Source: Chryseobacterium sp. CH25
GTDB lineage: Bacteria > Bacteroidota > Bacteroidia > Flavobacteriales > Weeksellaceae
Direction of reading: 5' to 3'
DNA: 64,000 nt
Assembly (NCBI RefSeq): GCF_004119455.1
Contig: NZ_NRQT01000007.1
Coordinates: 62,001-126,000 of the forward strand
A program made the translations under genes and the position numbers. This document shows, piece after piece, positions 8,092 to 17,148 of the stretch; within the stretch, counting starts at the first letter, position 1, and each line of letters opens with the position of its first letter. The notes under the pieces are model-generated. The model did not search any database and was not told where the DNA came from. It was given only the letters and a program-made list of their open reading frames with translations.

Positions 8092-9333
8092 ATGCTATAC
8101 TATCTATACGAATATCTAACAGACCATGGAATTCACGTTCCGGGATTAGGAATGTTGAAATACATCTCCTTCCGTGCCGGAATGGCTGTGCTATTCTCTT
8201 TAATTATTGCTCTTGTCTACGGAAAAAGAGTCATCAATTATCTGAGAACAAAACAAATGGGTGAATTAGTTCGTGACCTTGGATTAGACGGCCAGAAACA
8301 AAAAGAAGGTACCCCAACCATGGGAGGACTTATCATTATTTTGGCTACCATTATTCCTGTATTGTTGTTTACAAGAATAACAAACGTATACATTGTCTTA
8401 CTGTTGGTTTCAATGTTTTGGATGGGAGCTATCGGGTTCCTTGATGATTATTTAAAGAAAATCAAGAAAAATAAAGACGGGCTAAGTGGTAAATTTAAGA
8501 TTGTAGGACAGGTTGGTTTAGGCTTAATTGTCGGAGTTACAATGTATTTCCATCCGGACATTACCGTTAAAAGAAAATATGCAGATGCAAAAGTGGTAAA
8601 CAGAAACAATGTAGAGCAAAACTTTATGCCTACAGAGAAAATTACAGTTTCTACAGTACCATTTGCAAAGAACAACGAGTTTGATTATAGCGGAATCCTG
8701 TTTTGGATGAATGAAAAAGATGCCCATGAATGGGCATGGATTGTCTTTATCCCTATCGTGATTTTCATTGTAACAGCCGTTTCCAATGGAGCCAATATCA
8801 CAGACGGAATAGACGGTCTCGCCGCAGGAACCAGTGCCATCATACTGCTCACCCTTGCGCTTTTCGCCTACCTTTCCGGGAACATCATCTTCGCTGACTA
8901 TCTGAATATCATGTTCCTGCCGAATATGGGAGAAACCACCATCTTCGCAGTCGCCATGGTAGGAGCCGTAATTGGATTCTTCTGGTACAACACTTATCCT
9001 GCCCAGGTTTTCATGGGAGATACGGGAAGTTTGATGCTGGGAGGAGTAATTGCCGTTTTAGCCATTATTTTAAGAAAAGAATTACTGATTCCTGTTTTAT
9101 GCGGAATCTTCCTGATCGAAAATCTTTCCGTTATGCTTCAGGTAATTGTTTTCAAATACAGAAAGAAAAAATATGGGCTGGAATATGCTCAAAACAATAG
9201 ACTATTCAAAATGTCACCATTACACCACCATTATCAGAAAGAAGGATTTCACGAAAGTAAAATCGTAAACAGAATGATTATCATCGGGGTAATACTGGCA
9301 ATTGTTTGTCTGATCACCTTAAAAATGAGATAA
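8092..9333 (+). CDS. mraY: Phospho-N-acetylmuramoyl-pentapeptide-transferase
   Basis: MraY transfers phospho-MurNAc-pentapeptide to undecaprenyl phosphate to make lipid I at the inner membrane. The 413-residue polytopic protein contains the catalytic-site aspartates in FLDDYLKK, the [15 protein letters not shown] loop, the MGDTGS motif and the HHHYQKEG cluster near the C-terminus. It is longer than the E. coli enzyme by about 50 residues because of a hydrophilic insertion around residues 155-210, which is usual for Bacteroidota MraY. It lies 19 bases after murE. Confidence 0.96.
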   Translation: MLYYLYEYLTDHGIHVPGLGMLKYISFRAGMAVLFSLIIALVYGKRVINYLRTKQMGELVRDLGLDGQKQKEGTPTMGGLIIILATIIPVLLFTRITNVYIVLLLVSMFWMGAIGFLDDYLKKIKKNKDGLSGKFKIVGQVGLGLIVGVTMYFHPDITVKRKYADAKVVNRNNVEQNFMPTEKITVSTVPFAKNNEFDYSGILFWMNEKDAHEWAWIVFIPIVIFIVTAVSNGANITDGIDGLAAGTSAIILLTLALFAYLSGNIIFADYLNIMFLPNMGETTIFAVAMVGAVIGFFWYNTYPAQVFMGDTGSLMLGGVIAVLAIILRKELLIPVLCGIFLIENLSVMLQVIVFKYRKKKYGLEYAQNNRLFKMSPLHHHYQKEGFHESKIVNRMIIIGVILAIVCLITLKMR

Positions 9334-9347
9334 ACCTTAATTTAAAA

Positions 9348-9370
9348 ATTAAAAGATTGAGTCTTTTAAT
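9348..9370. other. Small stem-loop between mraY and murD
   Basis: ATTAAAAGA (9348-9356) pairs with TCTTTTAAT (9362-9370) around a five-base loop. There is no T-run, and the operon continues, so it is more likely an mRNA structure or repeat remnant than a terminator. Confidence 0.5.
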
Positions 9371-9387
9371 CATTAAATCAAAATAAT

Positions 9388-10713
9388 ATGAAAATAGTTG
9401 TTTTAGGAGGAGGAGAAAGCGGATGTGGAGCTGCTTATTTGGCTAAAAAGAAAGGTCTGGAAGTATTTCTTTCAGATAAAGGAGCCATTAAAGATAACTA
9501 TAAGCAGTTTCTTACCGAAAATGGAATTGAATTTGAAGAAGGAAACCACGATGAAGAAAGGATTTTAAATGCCGATTGGATCGTAAAAAGCCCGGGAATC
9601 CCGAAAAAAGCAGAGATCATCAACAAAATTCATGAAAAAGGAATAAGACTTTCCTCTGAAATTGAATTCGCTTCTGAATTTACAGATGCTAAGATCATTG
9701 CCATTACAGGAAGTAACGGAAAAACAACCACCACTTCCCTGATCTACTACATCCTGAAAAATGACGGATTAAATGTAGGTTTAGGAGGAAACATAGGATA
9801 CAGCTTTGCAAAACAGGTTGCAGATGAAAACCATGAATATTATGTATTGGAAGTAAGCTCTTTCCAGTTAGATGATATTCAGAACTTCAGACCTTATATT
9901 TCTTTGTTGTTGAACCTGTCTCAGGATCACCTGGATCAGTACAACTACAACTATGAAGAATATGCATTAGCAAAATTCAGAATCACTGAAAATCAGGAAA
10001 ATGATAATTTCTTCATCTACAACAAAGATGATGAAATGAGCAAAAACCTGCTTGAAAAACTGGAAATAAAAGCGAAGATGATTCCTTTCTCCACAAAGGA
10101 GTTACTTCCTGAGGGAGGTTTTGTAAATGACGATCAGATTGTGGTTAAAATGAAGGATGAATTCTCTATGAAAGTAGAAGAATTATCCCTACTTGGGAAT
10201 CACAATGTAGCCAATAGCTTAGCCGCATCCATTGCAGGTAAGATATTGAAGATTAACAATGAAAGCATAAGACATTCATTAATGACATTCCAGGCTGTAG
10301 AACACAGACTAGAATTCGTAACTGAAACAGATGGTGTAAAATACATCAACGACAGTAAAGCAACCAATGTGAATGCCACTTATTATGCTTTAGAAAGCAT
10401 GAAAACCCCAACAGTTTGGATCGTTGGCGGATTAGATAAAGGAAATGACTATACCGAAATTGAGGACTTAGTCAAAAGAAAAGTAAAGGCAATTGTTTGT
10501 CTTGGAGTAGATAATAAGAAGATCATAGATTTCTTCAAAGATAAAAAGGAGTTCATTTATGACACTTCGAGCATGGAAGAAGCAGTGAAAATATCGAAAT
10601 CACTGGCTAAAAAAGGAGATACCGTTCTACTTTCCCCATGTTGTGCGAGCTTTGATTTATTCAAAAGCTATGAAGACAGAGGACGTCAGTTTAAAGAGCA
10701 GGTATTAAAGTAA
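9388..10713 (+). CDS. murD: UDP-N-acetylmuramoyl-L-alanine--D-glutamate ligase
   Basis: MurD adds D-glutamate to UDP-MurNAc-L-Ala in the cytoplasm. The 441-residue protein starts with a Rossmann-like UDP-binding segment (VVLGGGESGCGAA), carries the ATP loop TGSNGKTTT at about 108-116, the conserved NLSQDHLD motif in the central domain and YINDSKATNVNA in the C-terminal domain. Length and motif order are normal. It is in the usual place between mraY and ftsW. Confidence 0.96.
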   Translation: MKIVVLGGGESGCGAAYLAKKKGLEVFLSDKGAIKDNYKQFLTENGIEFEEGNHDEERILNADWIVKSPGIPKKAEIINKIHEKGIRLSSEIEFASEFTDAKIIAITGSNGKTTTTSLIYYILKNDGLNVGLGGNIGYSFAKQVADENHEYYVLEVSSFQLDDIQNFRPYISLLLNLSQDHLDQYNYNYEEYALAKFRITENQENDNFFIYNKDDEMSKNLLEKLEIKAKMIPFSTKELLPEGGFVNDDQIVVKMKDEFSMKVEELSLLGNHNVANSLAASIAGKILKINNESIRHSLMTFQAVEHRLEFVTETDGVKYINDSKATNVNATYYALESMKTPTVWIVGGLDKGNDYTEIEDLVKRKVKAIVCLGVDNKKIIDFFKDKKEFIYDTSSMEEAVKISKSLAKKGDTVLLSPCCASFDLFKSYEDRGRQFKEQVLK

Positions 10714-10777
10714 AAATGTAAAATGTCAGTTGTACAAAGTGGATAACACTTTATACAAAAACATCAATACAAAGCAT

Positions 10778-12016
10778 ATGGACGAGCAGAATACAGAAAC
10801 CAGATTTGAATTTCTAAAGGGCGATAAAGTACTTTGGATGGTCATTCTTGTGATCTCCATTTTCTCTATTTTCCCTGTTTACTCTGCAAGTTCAAACCTG
10901 GAATATATTGTGAATAACGGAACCACAACAGGTCACGTTATCAAACACATGTTCTTTGTAGTCCTCGGATTGGCCATTATGAGACTTGTAGGAACAATAA
11001 AATATGAATACATCGGGAAACTCAGCAGTATTTTGCTTGGCCTGATGATCGTCTTATTGATTGTTACCATGTTTACCGGACAAACCATTGATGGAGCCAG
11101 TGCTTCCCGATGGCTGAAAATTCCGGGGACACCTATCTCGTTCCAGCCGTCATCATTCGCCTTTCTGATGTTGATTATCTACTTGTGTAGATATCTAACC
11201 AAGAAGATTACACGAGAAAGGCTCCCGATAGAAAATATCATGTATATTTTCGGGCCTATCCTTCTTGTTTTTGTATTGGTAGCAAAAGATAACGGTTCTA
11301 CAGCATTAATGATTCTGATGGTTTCAGTAATTGTTCTGGTTGTCGGACAGCTTCACTGGAAATACATTGCAGGCTTCATTTCAGCCTCATTTATAGCCAT
11401 TGTACTCTTCCTATTGATAGCACTGAATACCAATATGATCGGTGGAAACCGTGTTCATACTTGGATGAGCCGTATAGAAACGTTTACATCAAGTAAAGCA
11501 AAATCTGCAGATACCGATGATGAAAGCGTAAAAGCCAAGAACTATCAGGTAATGCAGGCCAAAGCAGCCATCGTACACGGTGGAATTACAGGAATGGGAC
11601 CAGGAAAAAGTGCATTAAAACAAATGCTCCCACAATCTGCTTCCGACTTTATCTTCGCGGTAATTGTAGAAGAATATGGAGTAATTGGAGCCGCATTTTT
11701 AATCAGTCTCTATCTGATTATGATGATAAGGATTGTAATGATCGCCAGTAAAATGCCAGCCTTCTTCGGATCATTGCTGGTACTCAGTCTCGGGGTAATG
11801 ATCTTTATACAGCTATCGGTAAATATTGCCGTTGCTGTCAATCTGATCCCGGTAACAGGGCAGCCGTTACCATTGATAAGTTACGGAGGAACCTCAATGT
11901 TGGTTACCTACCTCCAATTAGGAATTATCCTGAATATAAGCTCCAGAATTCAGATTTATGATGAAGAAGGAATGGGCAAAAAACAAAGCATAGCAGAAAT
12001 AAACGATATCGCATAA
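10778..12016 (+). CDS. ftsW: Peptidoglycan glycosyltransferase FtsW (SEDS family)
   Basis: FtsW polymerises septal glycan strands and works with FtsI. The 412-residue protein has about ten membrane segments. It carries the SEDS hallmarks DGASASRWLKIPG near residue 100, the long extracellular loop with a conserved hydrophilic stretch, and the late motif PLPLISYGGTSML. An in-frame TTG at 10730 would add 16 residues, but those read like intergenic sequence, so the ATG at 10778 is chosen. Confidence 0.94.
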   Translation: MDEQNTETRFEFLKGDKVLWMVILVISIFSIFPVYSASSNLEYIVNNGTTTGHVIKHMFFVVLGLAIMRLVGTIKYEYIGKLSSILLGLMIVLLIVTMFTGQTIDGASASRWLKIPGTPISFQPSSFAFLMLIIYLCRYLTKKITRERLPIENIMYIFGPILLVFVLVAKDNGSTALMILMVSVIVLVVGQLHWKYIAGFISASFIAIVLFLLIALNTNMIGGNRVHTWMSRIETFTSSKAKSADTDDESVKAKNYQVMQAKAAIVHGGITGMGPGKSALKQMLPQSASDFIFAVIVEEYGVIGAAFLISLYLIMMIRIVMIASKMPAFFGSLLVLSLGVMIFIQLSVNIAVAVNLIPVTGQPLPLISYGGTSMLVTYLQLGIILNISSRIQIYDEEGMGKKQSIAEINDIA

Positions 12017-12023
12017 ACCAAAA

Positions 12024-12076
12024 GAGTCCCAAAGGGATGATTTAACAAAAAATCGGACGCAGTCCTATTATATAAA
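12024..12076 (+). repeat. Twin-hairpin intergenic repeat, family A copy 2 (before murG)
   Basis: Same architecture as the element before murE: hairpin GTCCC-AAA-GGGAT, then GGAC-GCA-GTCC, then a tail ending ATATAAA against the murG ATG. The second hairpin differs in sequence from copy 1 but keeps its pairing, which indicates compensatory change. Confidence 0.75.
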
Positions 12077-13180
12077 ATGAACAAAAAACTAAAAGTACTA
12101 CTATCAGGCGGAGGAACAGGAGGACACATCTTCCCTGCAATCGCCATCGCAGATGAAATCAAAAAAAGATTTCCTGATGCAGAATTTTTGTTCATTGGAG
12201 CCAACGGAAAAATGGAAATGGAAAAAGTTCCACAAGCTGGCTATAAAATTGAAGGAATTGATATCGCTGGAATCGACAGAGGAAACCTATTATCCAACTT
12301 AGGACTTCCTTTCAAGATTATAAAAAGTTTACACAGATCAAAAGCGATAATCAAAGACTTTAAACCAGATGTTGCTATTGGAACAGGAGGATTCGCAAGC
12401 GGTCCCGCTTTATATGAAGCAACCAAACAAGGTGTTCCGGTATTCATTCAGGAACAGAATGCTCATGCAGGAGTAACCAATAAAATTTTAAGTAAAGCAG
12501 CCAAAGCGATATTTACAGCCTATCCTAAAGTAGCAGGATTTCCGGCAGAAAAGATAAAATTCCTTGGAAATCCAATTCGTTCAACGATTATTTCAGGGAT
12601 GCAGGAAACTGCTCAGGCAAAACAAAAGATGGGATTAAATAAAGATAAGCTTACCATTTTATCAGTAGGTGGCTCTTTAGGCTCCAGAACATTAAACAAT
12701 GCATGGAAGTCTCATTTAAAACAAATTGCAGACAAAGATTATCAGCTGATCTGGCAGACAGGAAAGCTTGATTATAAAGATATTATTGAAGAAACGAAAA
12801 ATATTGATACCAGAAATATTCAGATCCGTGAATTTATCAAAGACATGGAACTGGCTTATTCTGCAGCAGATATAATCGTTTCAAGAGCCGGAGCCATTGC
12901 CATTTCAGAGTTGGCAGTAGCACAGAAACCGGTATTGTTGGTTCCTTTCCCTTTTGCAGCGGAAGACCATCAAACCAAAAATGCCATGAATCTGGTTGAA
13001 AAAAATGCCGCCAGAATGGTAAAAGACTCTGAAATGCAGGAAAAATTCTGGAATACATTAACAGAAATCTGCGAAAATGAAAATGTAAGAAAAGACATGT
13101 CCGACAATCTGAAATATTTTGCAAAGCCAGATGCCGCAAAAGAGATTGTAGATGAGATATTTAAAGTGATAAATAGATAA
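12077..13180 (+). CDS. murG: Undecaprenyldiphospho-muramoylpentapeptide beta-N-acetylglucosaminyltransferase
   Basis: MurG is the GT-B glycosyltransferase that converts lipid I to lipid II on the inner face of the membrane. The 367-residue protein has the N-terminal glycine-rich loop GGGTGGH at 11-17, the EQNAHAGVTN segment of the acceptor site, and the C-terminal UDP-GlcNAc site with SVGGSLGS and the SRAGAIAISELA motif. Length is normal. murC follows after six bases. Confidence 0.96.
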   Translation: MNKKLKVLLSGGGTGGHIFPAIAIADEIKKRFPDAEFLFIGANGKMEMEKVPQAGYKIEGIDIAGIDRGNLLSNLGLPFKIIKSLHRSKAIIKDFKPDVAIGTGGFASGPALYEATKQGVPVFIQEQNAHAGVTNKILSKAAKAIFTAYPKVAGFPAEKIKFLGNPIRSTIISGMQETAQAKQKMGLNKDKLTILSVGGSLGSRTLNNAWKSHLKQIADKDYQLIWQTGKLDYKDIIEETKNIDTRNIQIREFIKDMELAYSAADIIVSRAGAIAISELAVAQKPVLLVPFPFAAEDHQTKNAMNLVEKNAARMVKDSEMQEKFWNTLTEICENENVRKDMSDNLKYFAKPDAAKEIVDEIFKVINR

Positions 13181-13186
13181 AGGAAA

Positions 13187-14545
13187 ATGAAGAATTTAGA
13201 AACATATCAAAACTTTTACTTCGTTGGAATCGGAGGTATCGGAATGAGTGCATTGGCACGCTACTTCCATGCATCCGGGAAAAAAGTATTGGGTTACGAT
13301 AAAACCAACACCAAGCTTACTCAGAACCTGATGAAAGAAGGAATCGATATTGTTTTCGAAGATCTTACTGATGAAAAAGTTACTGCTCTTCAAAAAGAAG
13401 ATACATTAGTAATCTATACACCAGCCATCAAAACACTTGGAATCTTAGATTACTTCAATCAAAATCAGTTTGAAGTCTTGAAACGAGCAAAAGTGTTAGG
13501 ATTAATCACTGAAAATACAAACTGTATCGCAGTAGCGGGAACTCATGGTAAAACAACCACATCTACCCTGGTTTCTCACTTATGCAAAGAAGCAGACCTT
13601 CCGTTCTCATGCTTTTTAGGAGGTATTTCTGAGAACTTTAAGTCGAACTTTCTTTACAACGGTTCTACCTATTCAGTAGTGGAGGCTGATGAATATGACA
13701 GAAGCTTCCTGAACCTGTCTCCGGACTGGGCAGTAGTTACTTCTACAGATGCAGACCACCTGGATATTTATGGTGATAAAAGCCATATTGAAGAAGGTTT
13801 CAGACAGTTTGCAGCCTTGGTTCCTGAAGACAAGCAGCTATTCGTAAGAAAAGGCATTGAAATAGGAAGAACACACCAAACCTATGCAGTAAACGAAAAA
13901 GCTGATTATTACTCGGATAACCTGAGAATGGATCACGATAAGATCTATTTTGATTTCCATACTCCAACAGAAACTATAAAAGATTTTGTTTGGGAAATCC
14001 CGGGAATCCATAATGTAGAAAATGCTACAGTAGCATTAGCAATTTTACACAATTTGGGCGCAGATTTTGATACGCTGAAAAAGGCAATCGCCAATTTTAA
14101 AGGAATCAAGAGAAGATATACCAAACATATTTACGAAAACGGTAAAATTTATATTGATGACTATGCTCACCACCCAACAGAAATTAATGCGGTTGTGGGT
14201 TCTATCAAAACATTTTATCCTGATAAAAAATTATTGGTTGTATTTCAGCCACACCTGTTCAGCAGAACAAGAGATTTTGCAGACGGATTTGCAGAAAGCC
14301 TGAGCAATGCAGATGAATTGATCTTATTGGATATTTATCCGGCAAGAGAGCTCCAGGAAAACTTTGAAGGAATTACTTCAAGCTGGTTATTAGATAAAGT
14401 AACATTGGATAAAAAAGAAGGATCCACTTTATCCGATGCTTTTGAAAAGATAAAAGAAAAAGACTTTGACATCCTTCTCACTGTAGGAGCCGGAAATATA
14501 GATACCCTATACGACCCGATCTGTGAGTGGATAAATAAATTGTAA
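13187..14545 (+). CDS. murC: UDP-N-acetylmuramate--L-alanine ligase
   Basis: MurC attaches L-alanine to UDP-MurNAc, the first stem-peptide step. The 452-residue protein has the UDP-binding GIGGIGMS loop at 14-21, the ATP loop AGTHGKTTT at 117-125, a VEADEYDRSF motif in the central domain, and YIDDYAHHPTEI at the start of the C-terminal domain. These are the MurC-specific signatures. It lies directly behind murG. Confidence 0.97.
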   Translation: MKNLETYQNFYFVGIGGIGMSALARYFHASGKKVLGYDKTNTKLTQNLMKEGIDIVFEDLTDEKVTALQKEDTLVIYTPAIKTLGILDYFNQNQFEVLKRAKVLGLITENTNCIAVAGTHGKTTTSTLVSHLCKEADLPFSCFLGGISENFKSNFLYNGSTYSVVEADEYDRSFLNLSPDWAVVTSTDADHLDIYGDKSHIEEGFRQFAALVPEDKQLFVRKGIEIGRTHQTYAVNEKADYYSDNLRMDHDKIYFDFHTPTETIKDFVWEIPGIHNVENATVALAILHNLGADFDTLKKAIANFKGIKRRYTKHIYENGKIYIDDYAHHPTEINAVVGSIKTFYPDKKLLVVFQPHLFSRTRDFADGFAESLSNADELILLDIYPARELQENFEGITSSWLLDKVTLDKKEGSTLSDAFEKIKEKDFDILLTVGAGNIDTLYDPICEWINKL

Positions 14546-14610
14546 AAAGTAATAATGTATTTACGTATTCATGAATACATTTTACATAAATACATGAATA
14601 CAAAAAATGT
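14546..14610. repeat. Palindromic AT-rich spacer between murC and ftsQ
   Basis: The gap contains the perfect 14-base palindrome GTATTCATGAATAC at 14565-14578 and further partly complementary ATACAT/ATGTAT units on both sides. It resembles family B in composition and in filling a dcw gap, but its unit sequence is different. Confidence 0.5.
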
Positions 14611-15576
14611 ATGAAAAATAAGTACAGAATATTAAAAATTGTTGTCACGGTAATCATCCTTGGATTGTTACTGAGTTTCTCCTTGAAGAGATTCAGCGGC
14701 CAAAAGATTACAGACAATAAGATTTCTGTAAAAATGAATGAAAAAACTCCCGTTTACTTTGTTGATGAAAAAGACATCAGAGAGATTGTAAAAAAGGAGA
14801 ACCCATCAGGAAAAGTAGGAGATCTGAACATTCCGGTTTTAGAAAAAAAGATCAATTCTCTTCCAGCAGTAGATAGTGCCAATGTCTATTTGAACTTAAA
14901 CGGAAAACTCAATCTGGATATCAAACAGAGAGTCCCGATTTTCAGACTTAATAAAGATGGAAAAGATTTTTATGTAGACGAAAAAGGAGTTGAATTTCCT
15001 ATTTCAAGAACTTATTCTCATCCATGTATGCTGGTAACAGGAAATGTACAGCCGGATGAATATGAAAAACTGGCAGAACTAGTTGGAAAAATTGATAAAG
15101 ACGACTTCAGTAAGAAATTCTTCATCGGAATTTCAAAAAGTAAAGACAGCTACAATCTTCTTACCAGTGAAGGCAACTACAGGGTAGAAATTGGAGATCT
15201 GGAGAATATCGATTTTAAAGTAAAAGGGTTTAAAACCTTTGTAGAAAAATACCTGGTGTATCAGGACCCTCAAAAATACAGCATGGTTTCTGTAAAATAT
15301 CAGAACCAGATTGTAACCACTCTAAACCCACACTTCAAGGAAAACGACAGTATCCTGAAGGCAGGTAAATTAGAAATGGCAAAAGCTCCGGCTCTTACAG
15401 CTGCTGCTAAAAAAACGGATGCAAAGCCAAAGATTGCAGAAGTGAAAAAAACAAACTCAACCCCGGCAAAACCGAAAGAGAGTACAAACCTAAAACACAG
15501 GCAAAGGAAACAAAGAAAACAGAGAAAAAAACAACGGCCCCGGCACAGTCCAAGCCAAAGCCGAAACCAAAGGTGA
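14611..15576 (+). CDS. ftsQ: Cell division protein FtsQ (C-terminal tail frameshifted)
   Basis: FtsQ (DivIB) is a bitopic divisome scaffold. The 321-residue product has a short cytoplasmic N-terminus, one membrane segment at about 10-27 (IVVTVIILGLLLSFSL), a POTRA-like region with the FtsQ core (VDSANVYLNLNGKLNLDIKQ), and a long Lys-rich tail. From about codon 285 the tail changes from Lys/Pro/Thr-rich to Arg/Gln-rich (HRQRKQRKQRKKQ). A frame beginning at 15483 and ending at the TAA 15585-15587 continues the Lys/Pro/Thr style (YKPKTQAKETKKTEKK). One base seems to be missing between about 15445 and 15483. The folded domain is unaffected. Confidence 0.88.
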   Translation: MKNKYRILKIVVTVIILGLLLSFSLKRFSGQKITDNKISVKMNEKTPVYFVDEKDIREIVKKENPSGKVGDLNIPVLEKKINSLPAVDSANVYLNLNGKLNLDIKQRVPIFRLNKDGKDFYVDEKGVEFPISRTYSHPCMLVTGNVQPDEYEKLAELVGKIDKDDFSKKFFIGISKSKDSYNLLTSEGNYRVEIGDLENIDFKVKGFKTFVEKYLVYQDPQKYSMVSVKYQNQIVTTLNPHFKENDSILKAGKLEMAKAPALTAAAKKTDAKPKIAEVKKTNSTPAKPKESTNLKHRQRKQRKQRKKQRPRHSPSQSRNQR

Positions 15577-15591
15577 AAATAGAATAAAAAA

Positions 15592-15671
15592 GAGTCCCAA
15601 AAAGACAATTAACACAAAGCAGGATTGAATCCTGCATGGAAAAAGTAGAAAAAAATCAAATCGATATAAAA
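15592..15671 (+). repeat. Twin-hairpin intergenic repeat, family A copy 3 (before ftsA)
   Basis: It starts with GAGTCCC like the other copies, keeps the strong second hairpin (CAGGATT-GAATCCTG, about 15620-15634), and ends ATCGATATAAAA directly before the ATG at 15672. About 25 A-rich bases separate the hairpin from the tail. An ATG at 15636 lies inside the element. Confidence 0.65.
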
Positions 15672-17057
15672 ATGGAAAATCAAGAGTATTCAGTAGGTCT
15701 GGACATCGGGACAACAAAGATAGTCGCGATTGTCGGAAGAAGGAATGCACACGGGAAAATAGAAGTTCTCGGTGTAGGAAAAGCTAAAAGTCTTGGTGTT
15801 CATAAAGGGATTGTGAATAATATTTCACAAACTATTAATTCAATCAAGGCTGCAGTATCCGAGGCACAATCCAGTGCTGGGGTTCCTATCCGCAAAGTTA
15901 CGGTAGGTATTGCAGGAAAACACATCCGTTCTCTGCAGCACTCCGATTATATTATGCGTGAACATCCGGATAAATTCATCACAGATGATGATATTGAAGC
16001 ATTAAAAGATCAGGTCAAGAAACTGGTTATGCTTCCTGGAGAAGAAATTATCCATGTCCTTCCACAAGAATATAAAGTGGATTCCGAAGGGGAAATTCAG
16101 GAACCTGTAGGAATGCACGGAAAACGTTTAGAAGCCAACTTCCACGTTGTAGTTGGGCAGATGGGAAGCATCAGAAATATTGCAAGATGCGTTCGCGAAG
16201 CCGGATTAGAAATGGAAGCCCTTACTTTAGAACCATTAGCCTCTTCAGAAGCTGTTCTTACCAAAGAAGAGAAAGAAGCCGGAGTTGCTATTGTTGACAT
16301 TGGAGGTGGTACCACAGATATTGCAATCTTCAAAGACAATATCATCCGTCATACCTGCGTAATCCCTTATGGAGGTGGAATTATTACGGAAGATATCAAA
16401 GAAGGATGCTCCATTATTGAAAAACATGCTGAACAATTGAAAGTAAAATTCGGTTCGGCTGTTCCCGAATTGGAAAAAGACAGTACTTTTGTAACAATTC
16501 CGGGACTTCACGGGCGACCAGATAAGGAAATCTCTTTAAAAACTCTTGCTCAGATCATCAATGCAAGAGTAGAAGAAGTTCTTGAAATGGTAAATACCGA
16601 GCTTAAAGCTTACGGAGCCTTTGAACAGAAGAAAAAACTGATTGCAGGAATCGTTCTTACAGGAGGTGGATCAAATTTGAAACACCTTAGACAGCTGGCC
16701 AACTATACCACAGGTTTTGACAGCAGAATCGGTTTTGCCAATGAATATATCGCCAACGATAAAAATCAGTACCTGAAAGGCCCTGAATTTGCTACGTCTA
16801 TTGGGTTACTAATGGAGAGTTTGAAGATCAGGGATAAGAAACAGACTGTTGATGATATAGAAGAAGCTGTAAAAGAGCAAACTAAGCCCGAAGCAGCTCC
16901 AGTACAGGCAGAAACTGTTCAACCCGTTCAGCAGACTGTAGCTCCTGTTCAGGAACAACCGATTGCAGATGAAAGACAGGAAAACAGAAAAGCGAAGCTC
17001 ACTTTTGGGCAGTCGCTTATGGAAAAAGTAAAAAAATTCTTTGAAGAAGTAGAGTAA
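15672..17057 (+). CDS. ftsA: Cell division protein FtsA
   Basis: FtsA is the actin-like ATPase that tethers FtsZ to the membrane. The 461-residue protein shows the phosphate-1 loop GLDIGTTKIVAIVG near the N-terminus, the SHS2/1C domain inserted in subdomain 1, the phosphate-2 loop VDIGGGTTDIAIF, and the adenosine motif GIVLTGGGSNLK. A Pro/Gln-rich linker leads to a C-terminal amphipathic helix (FGQSLMEKVKKFFEEV), the expected membrane anchor. I choose the ATG at 15672 over 15636 because the family A repeat ends at the start codon of murE and murG in the same way. Confidence 0.95.
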   Translation: MENQEYSVGLDIGTTKIVAIVGRRNAHGKIEVLGVGKAKSLGVHKGIVNNISQTINSIKAAVSEAQSSAGVPIRKVTVGIAGKHIRSLQHSDYIMREHPDKFITDDDIEALKDQVKKLVMLPGEEIIHVLPQEYKVDSEGEIQEPVGMHGKRLEANFHVVVGQMGSIRNIARCVREAGLEMEALTLEPLASSEAVLTKEEKEAGVAIVDIGGGTTDIAIFKDNIIRHTCVIPYGGGIITEDIKEGCSIIEKHAEQLKVKFGSAVPELEKDSTFVTIPGLHGRPDKEISLKTLAQIINARVEEVLEMVNTELKAYGAFEQKKKLIAGIVLTGGGSNLKHLRQLANYTTGFDSRIGFANEYIANDKNQYLKGPEFATSIGLLMESLKIRDKKQTVDDIEEAVKEQTKPEAAPVQAETVQPVQQTVAPVQEQPIADERQENRKAKLTFGQSLMEKVKKFFEEVE

Positions 17058-17060
17058 ATT

Positions 17061-17130
17061 ATAAATGATGAATGATAAGCGATAAACGGTTTTTTCCTTA
17101 TCAATTATCATCAATCAATTATCAATTATA
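17061..17130. repeat. Intergenic palindromic repeat, family B copy 2
   Basis: An inverted AT-rich repeat fills most of the gap between ftsA and ftsZ: a left half with ATGATGAATGATAAGCGATAA and a right half with TTATCAATTATCATCAATC. It matches the copy between rsmH and ftsL. Confidence 0.65.
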
Positions 17131-17148
17131 ATTATTAAAAGTATAGTT

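Noticed and set aside
15636..15671. Upstream ATG for ftsA
   Set aside because: It lies within the family A repeat, which in two other copies ends exactly at the real start codon.
15300..15750. Several long minus-strand frames opposite the ftsQ tail and ftsA start
   Set aside because: They are the complement of Lys/Ala/Pro-rich codons, give Phe/Leu/Cys-rich nonsense and overlap real genes and a repeat.
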